In this document: one piece after another, positions 60,047 to 64,000 of the stretch
How the letters are laid out: each line of letters opens with the position of its first letter
How positions within the stretch are numbered: the first letter of the stretch is position 1
Assembly: GCA_026260175.1 (NCBI GenBank)
Contig: JAKCWW010001746.1
Coordinates: 1-64,000, forward strand
From: Reticulitermes lucifugus
Lineage: Eukaryota > Arthropoda > Insecta > Blattodea > Rhinotermitidae
DNA: 64,000 bases
Direction: 5' to 3'
The notes under the pieces: model-generated
Told to the model about the DNA's origin: nothing
The model's input: only the letters and a program-made list of their open reading frames with translations
Database searches by the model: none
Position numbers and translations under genes: made by a program

Positions 60047-60330
60047 CAATCGCTATAAAAACCTAAATTAAAGTGTGCCTTCAGAAAATAGAGATTTATT
60101 ACGTGGACTGAACGGACAAGAATGCGGCCCAGTGGCGGAATCTCCTTTACATTGCAATGAACCGTCGGGTTCAATAGAATGCAGGGATTTTCTGTGCGGT
60201 TAGGAGTTTTTTCAGCAGAAGGACTGTGCTCCATTTCATTGTTTGCATAATCGAGTTTGTCTCATATATTATTTGGTTACATTGAAGTTAGTTAATACAC
60301 TGCAGTAAAATTCATTTATAATAGTCTTTT

Positions 60331-60573
60331 TTATTGAAAGGCACCGTAGCAGATCATACGGACGCACCGCAGCCTGTGCAACCCTATGAAGAAGATGGTG
60401 AGTTTTTTTCTACATTTCCCTTTTAATGGAGCACCGATGGAAAGAAATTGAAAGGGGAAACCTGTCCTAGTGCCACTATGTCCACCACAAATCCCACATG
60501 GACCGACGCGGGATCGAACCCGGGCCTCCGCGGTAAGAGGCCGTCGACTAACCGCCTGAGCCATGGCACGGCC
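60331..60573 (-). repeat. SINE family 3, near full-length reverse copy
   Basis: The minus-strand head reads CCATGGCTCAGGCGGTTAGT (box A) and CCCGGGTTCGATCCCGCGTC (box B, about 60506-60525). The body begins GTCCATGTGGGATTTGTGGT, and the 3' end is an A/T-rich tail near 60331-60340. Direct repeats TATAATAGTCTTT flank it at 60318-60330 and 60574-60586, perfect over 13 bp. The chance minus-strand peptide starting MAQAVSRRPLTAEARVRSR is one I recall from many insect gene predictions. It is the SINE head read as protein. Confidence 0.9.
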
Positions 60574-60589
60574 TATAATAGTCTTTATT

Positions 60590-63500
60590 AAACAGCTGGC
60601 CCTTTTGTCGTTTAAAGGTAGGTTTATTGCCGATGGAGCAGTGTCCCAGTCCAGGTGCTAATAGTTTCTCAATTCTCCACATTTTATGGAAATCGAAGGT
60701 TCATTATCGTCTTCACAAGATCGCGTCACTGGTCCTCATAATGAGCCAGAAAAATCCAATATATGACCTGGCTTAGATTTTAAAATTTCTGTATCTGAAT
60801 TATATAAATCCTTAGTGTATAGTGTAAAAATATATTTTAGATGAATTAAAATCACCTAACTTTCTTTTCTCCAAGTTAAAAAGGTAAATGGCGATGCTGC
60901 AATGAAAAGCAATGATGTATAGGTCACACCTGTTTTACTTACGGTGAACTGGTTATCTGGCGGAATATATTTCACTGCAGCTGTGTGTATTTCGTCGCTT
61001 TCATAAATTTTTAAAATGTTCGAGTACTCTCATGCAAAGAGATAGCTGTTGTTTGCATAAAGATTATTACAGGGTTCACTTGACTTCTCATGCATTGGCG
61101 CTCTAACAGCATGGAACTCTTAAGTGTTTTCTGCCGCACGAAATGCAAAACACCAGCACAACTTATATATGCACGTACGCAAATTCCGATAAGTTTAGAG
61201 ATTACAATACATCACCTAGAATATTATATGACTTTAGAAGAAGTTTATATTTTTAATCCTAATTGAGAGTTTTAATTACTTGGAATCGCGTCTGCAAATT
61301 GGAAGATGCCTGTAAAGCATTCCTGGTATGATTCTCAAGTGTCTATAATAAGTGATTACTCTATTGCCTCTACAGTTTCACAGCTGTATCCTTACGTTAG
61401 CTGTAGTTAAACCGTGATATGTCTGGTTCGTGTATTTATAAGGATAAAGGATGAAGCTTGGAAGGAAAAGAATCTAGAGCTACAGCACCATGACTGTGCA
61501 TACTCTGTGTTTAAATAATAAAAAATGGCATATTTTAATTATCAGAATATTCCATAACGTGTAAATAAAAACAAAATAATTTTAAAGTCTGAATACTTTT
61601 CTCTATGGCTCACAAATGTAAAACCACACATTTTCTGAATTGAGAGCATTTGCCCAAAATATTCTTTGCAGTTTCTTTCCGATATCAGCAGGTATCATAC
61701 TTTTATGCGTAAAAGTTACTCTTGTCTTCTCGTGCTGTTTACAGCACCAATTATTTTGAAGTACCAGCACAACATGGGCAATGATTACTGGGACTGCATT
61801 TCATTTGAATAAAAATTCTCAAGTTTACAATTGACGCTTTACCTTAATATTATTATCCGCTGCTTTATGATCCATAACTTTTTCATATTTAAGTAGTAGC
61901 ATGTTCATCATCGAATTTATTACACTTCTATAAAGTTCGAAACAAATAATGTACTTAAACATGTATTTCTTTCTCTTTAAAAATGCAGCTTATTCCTATG
62001 TACTGTTACACTGCAAAACGCGCCCTTCTACATCAGCTCAAAGTTGTTCACCAGAATATCATGCATGAACTTAATAATGGCAAATGTCACAAGAATTTTG
62101 AGACATAAATAATGAAAAGCGATTATTTCATGCAAGTCATTAAATTGTTAATTATTAATGTAAATTACAGCGTATTTTACAAATTCTTATGAGATTATAT
62201 CGCCTAAACTATAAACGTATGACACCAAGCCACAGTGTGGACACTAAAAATGTGCAGGTGACAAAGATGTATGTGTACAAGATACTTTAATCCTGTTTTG
62301 GGGTTTCTGCACCGTGTGACAGTGAAAGGTTTTGCAGGTATTTTGCAGGGACGTGCTTCCTCCAGTTTTAAGGTACAACTGACAAGGGAGAGGAAACAGA
62401 CAGCGAGCGGTCCATTAGAATCATGAGCGGGGAGAAGGGCCTAGTGCCGGTCCAGGCCAATAGGATCAATGAACATGAAATATGACGATCATTTTCATGG
62501 TCAAAATTTAGTTAAGCCCCTAACGGTGTAAGAAATATTTTCTTGTGCTCTTACTCACCTTAGTTCATCACTCAAAATGTTGCCACAAAGTACAAGAACA
62601 TAAAGCTGAATCAATATTAGCAATGAATCAAAGTGAAAGCTTAACTGCATTAATGTACGTTATATTAACATAGTACGGAGTTAATACCTATAAAATATGT
62701 TTCAAAAGGCTGTTAGAGCCCCAGCATCAATATCAGATTTCTCCTTGTATTAGGGAGTAGTCCAAGTTGTGTATTTCCCTGTCAATGAAGAGTGTGTTTG
62801 TGGGGGGGGGGGTCCATTACTTTTTGTCTTAAAGTAACAATGAAACAAATATTTCAGGACAGCATACCCTAATTTTCAAACTCACTAAAGATCTCTAGCT
62901 ACTTTCCGAGATAAAGAAGTCTGGCGCAGTAAGCTGGTGCCTCATCCGAAAATAAAACTCCCTTTGTCTCCGTTCCATAAACTCGTCTTTGTTCTGATTT
63001 ACAGTTGTCGCGTGGGTGAGGTCCAAATAAGATGTTTTTTTCGAAATCCAAATAAGATACACAGACAGGAAGAAAAAATATATATGAATAAAACAATCAT
63101 TTATTTATCCTTGCATTGGTTTATGTTTGTATTCTTGTGTATTAATAACGTAAGAGGCTCCGTGATTTGTTGGTATGTGTATAATCAATGAAAACACTGA
63201 TACTGTTTATCCTATAAGATTTTAAAGGTTTTCGCGCAGGGCATGGTTCGGATAGTAGTCTGTCTTTTGCATCTTTACAGCGCGCACTGTCGTATTTTGA
63301 TAAGGGCGTTTCGGAGGTCATGTTTCCATTTAAACACTGAAGAAACTGTGTCAAATTTGACGCTTCCATATCTTCACCCTATTCAGTCCAGAGTGAACTC
63401 TAACCAGTTTCCTTTAACCCTGCAAAATAAGTCAGCATGGCTCTCCTAAGCGTCGAATAGACATATAACAATTCACTAAGTTGAAACCTAGAAGACTGCA

Positions 63501-64000
63501 GTCTGAACTGCCCTTGTTTGCTTTTACACTTTACATTCCCACATTCATTCTTTCATTCCCTTGTTAGATACAACATTCCAGGAATAAAAATTTGTAGGCC
63601 CCATCTTCTAACATTATTTATGGCATAACCATTAATGTTTGACTGCAAGTTACAGCTATGTTTTTAATGATCTGTATAAATACTGGAAGTCATTCAACAT
63701 TATGGCGATATAGATTTAAGTTACGATATTTTAAAAATGTGAATATGTCGTTTATAATATAAACACGTGAAACAGCCACATTTGCTATGGAACTTCTTCG
63801 TAAATACCAGATTCAATCACATTCCGACAAAAAGCAAGCCCACGTGGGACGCATTTTTTGACTTCGTAACAGGGTAAGTAAATCTTCTTACTGCGTATTG
63901 GCCATTGCATTAAGTCCCATAAATCGACCTCCTTCATATCTCCCTAGAACTGTCGACTCTTCTCTCTCTAACTTAGTTGCCAGTATTCCCCTCCTGTAGA
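60590..64000. other. No recognisable gene
   Basis: Unassigned AT-rich DNA. It holds an 11-base G run at about 62802-62812. Frames are all below 90 codons and overlap on both strands. No repeat family was recognised. Confidence 0.5.

Noticed and set aside
62802-62812. Run of 11 G as a G-quadruplex site
   Set aside because: A single G run without three partner runs nearby. Likely a plain homopolymer.

Overview
The window looks like a gene-poor, AT-rich stretch of a large insect nuclear genome, either intergenic or inside a long intron. I found no open reading frame that I can defend as a host gene. Frames are short and stops are frequent on both strands. There are no bacterial-style operons, RNA operons or CRISPR arrays. 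What can be recognised is almost all mobile-element debris: tRNA-derived SINEs, 5'-truncated LINE tails, a Penelope-like element (PLE), three deleted DNA transposons of the Tc1/mariner/pogo superfamily, and simple repeats. From memory, the SINE and LINE relics are of kinds abundant in cockroach, termite and related polyneopteran genomes, so a hemimetabolous insect is my best guess. That is recall, not a search result.

Layout. 1-9 kb: mostly featureless, with a LINE reverse transcriptase scrap (4.1 kb), a hammerhead-like motif (5.15 kb) and a reverse-strand LINE tail (6.2-6.6 kb). 9-15 kb: worn SINE-like pieces, a deleted DDE transposon (13 kb), a second hammerhead-like motif (13.9 kb) and a 58-bp minisatellite (14.6 kb). 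15-19 kb: a repeat cluster of two SINEs of one family, a LINE tail and two more SINE fragments. 21-25 kb: two reverse SINEs, one copy of a 480-bp unclassified repeat, and a pogo/Tigger-like element that keeps only its C-terminal zinc-finger region. 25-41 kb: sparse, with a second copy of the 480-bp repeat (31.0 kb), a worn tandem array (33.4-34.1 kb), hairpins (25.4 and 38.1 kb) and PLE-type hammerhead scraps (39.0 and 40.4 kb). 41-52 kb: the richest part, with two LINE tails, a PLE from 45.3 to 48.7 kb bounded by inverted repeats and carrying a nested SINE with a 16-bp target duplication, a second PLE-type tail, another LINE containing a 292-bp assembly gap, and a second pogo/Tigger-like element. 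52-64 kb: further SINEs, a 130-bp palindrome, a LINE tail and long stretches with nothing recognisable.

How the parts relate. LINE enzymes normally copy SINEs, and five SINE copies here show direct repeats of 8-16 bp at their ends, as target-primed insertion predicts. Several SINEs share a central GC-rich module but carry different heads and tails, which suggests a modular SINE superfamily. The PLE and the scattered hammerhead-like motifs fit the known habit of PLE terminal repeats to carry hammerhead ribozymes. I saw no convincing new biological system. The best leads are the PLE with its inverted ends, the set of hammerhead-like motifs, the paired 480-bp repeat, the subterminal motif arrays of the two pogo elements, and the hairpins at 38.1 and 55.0 kb.
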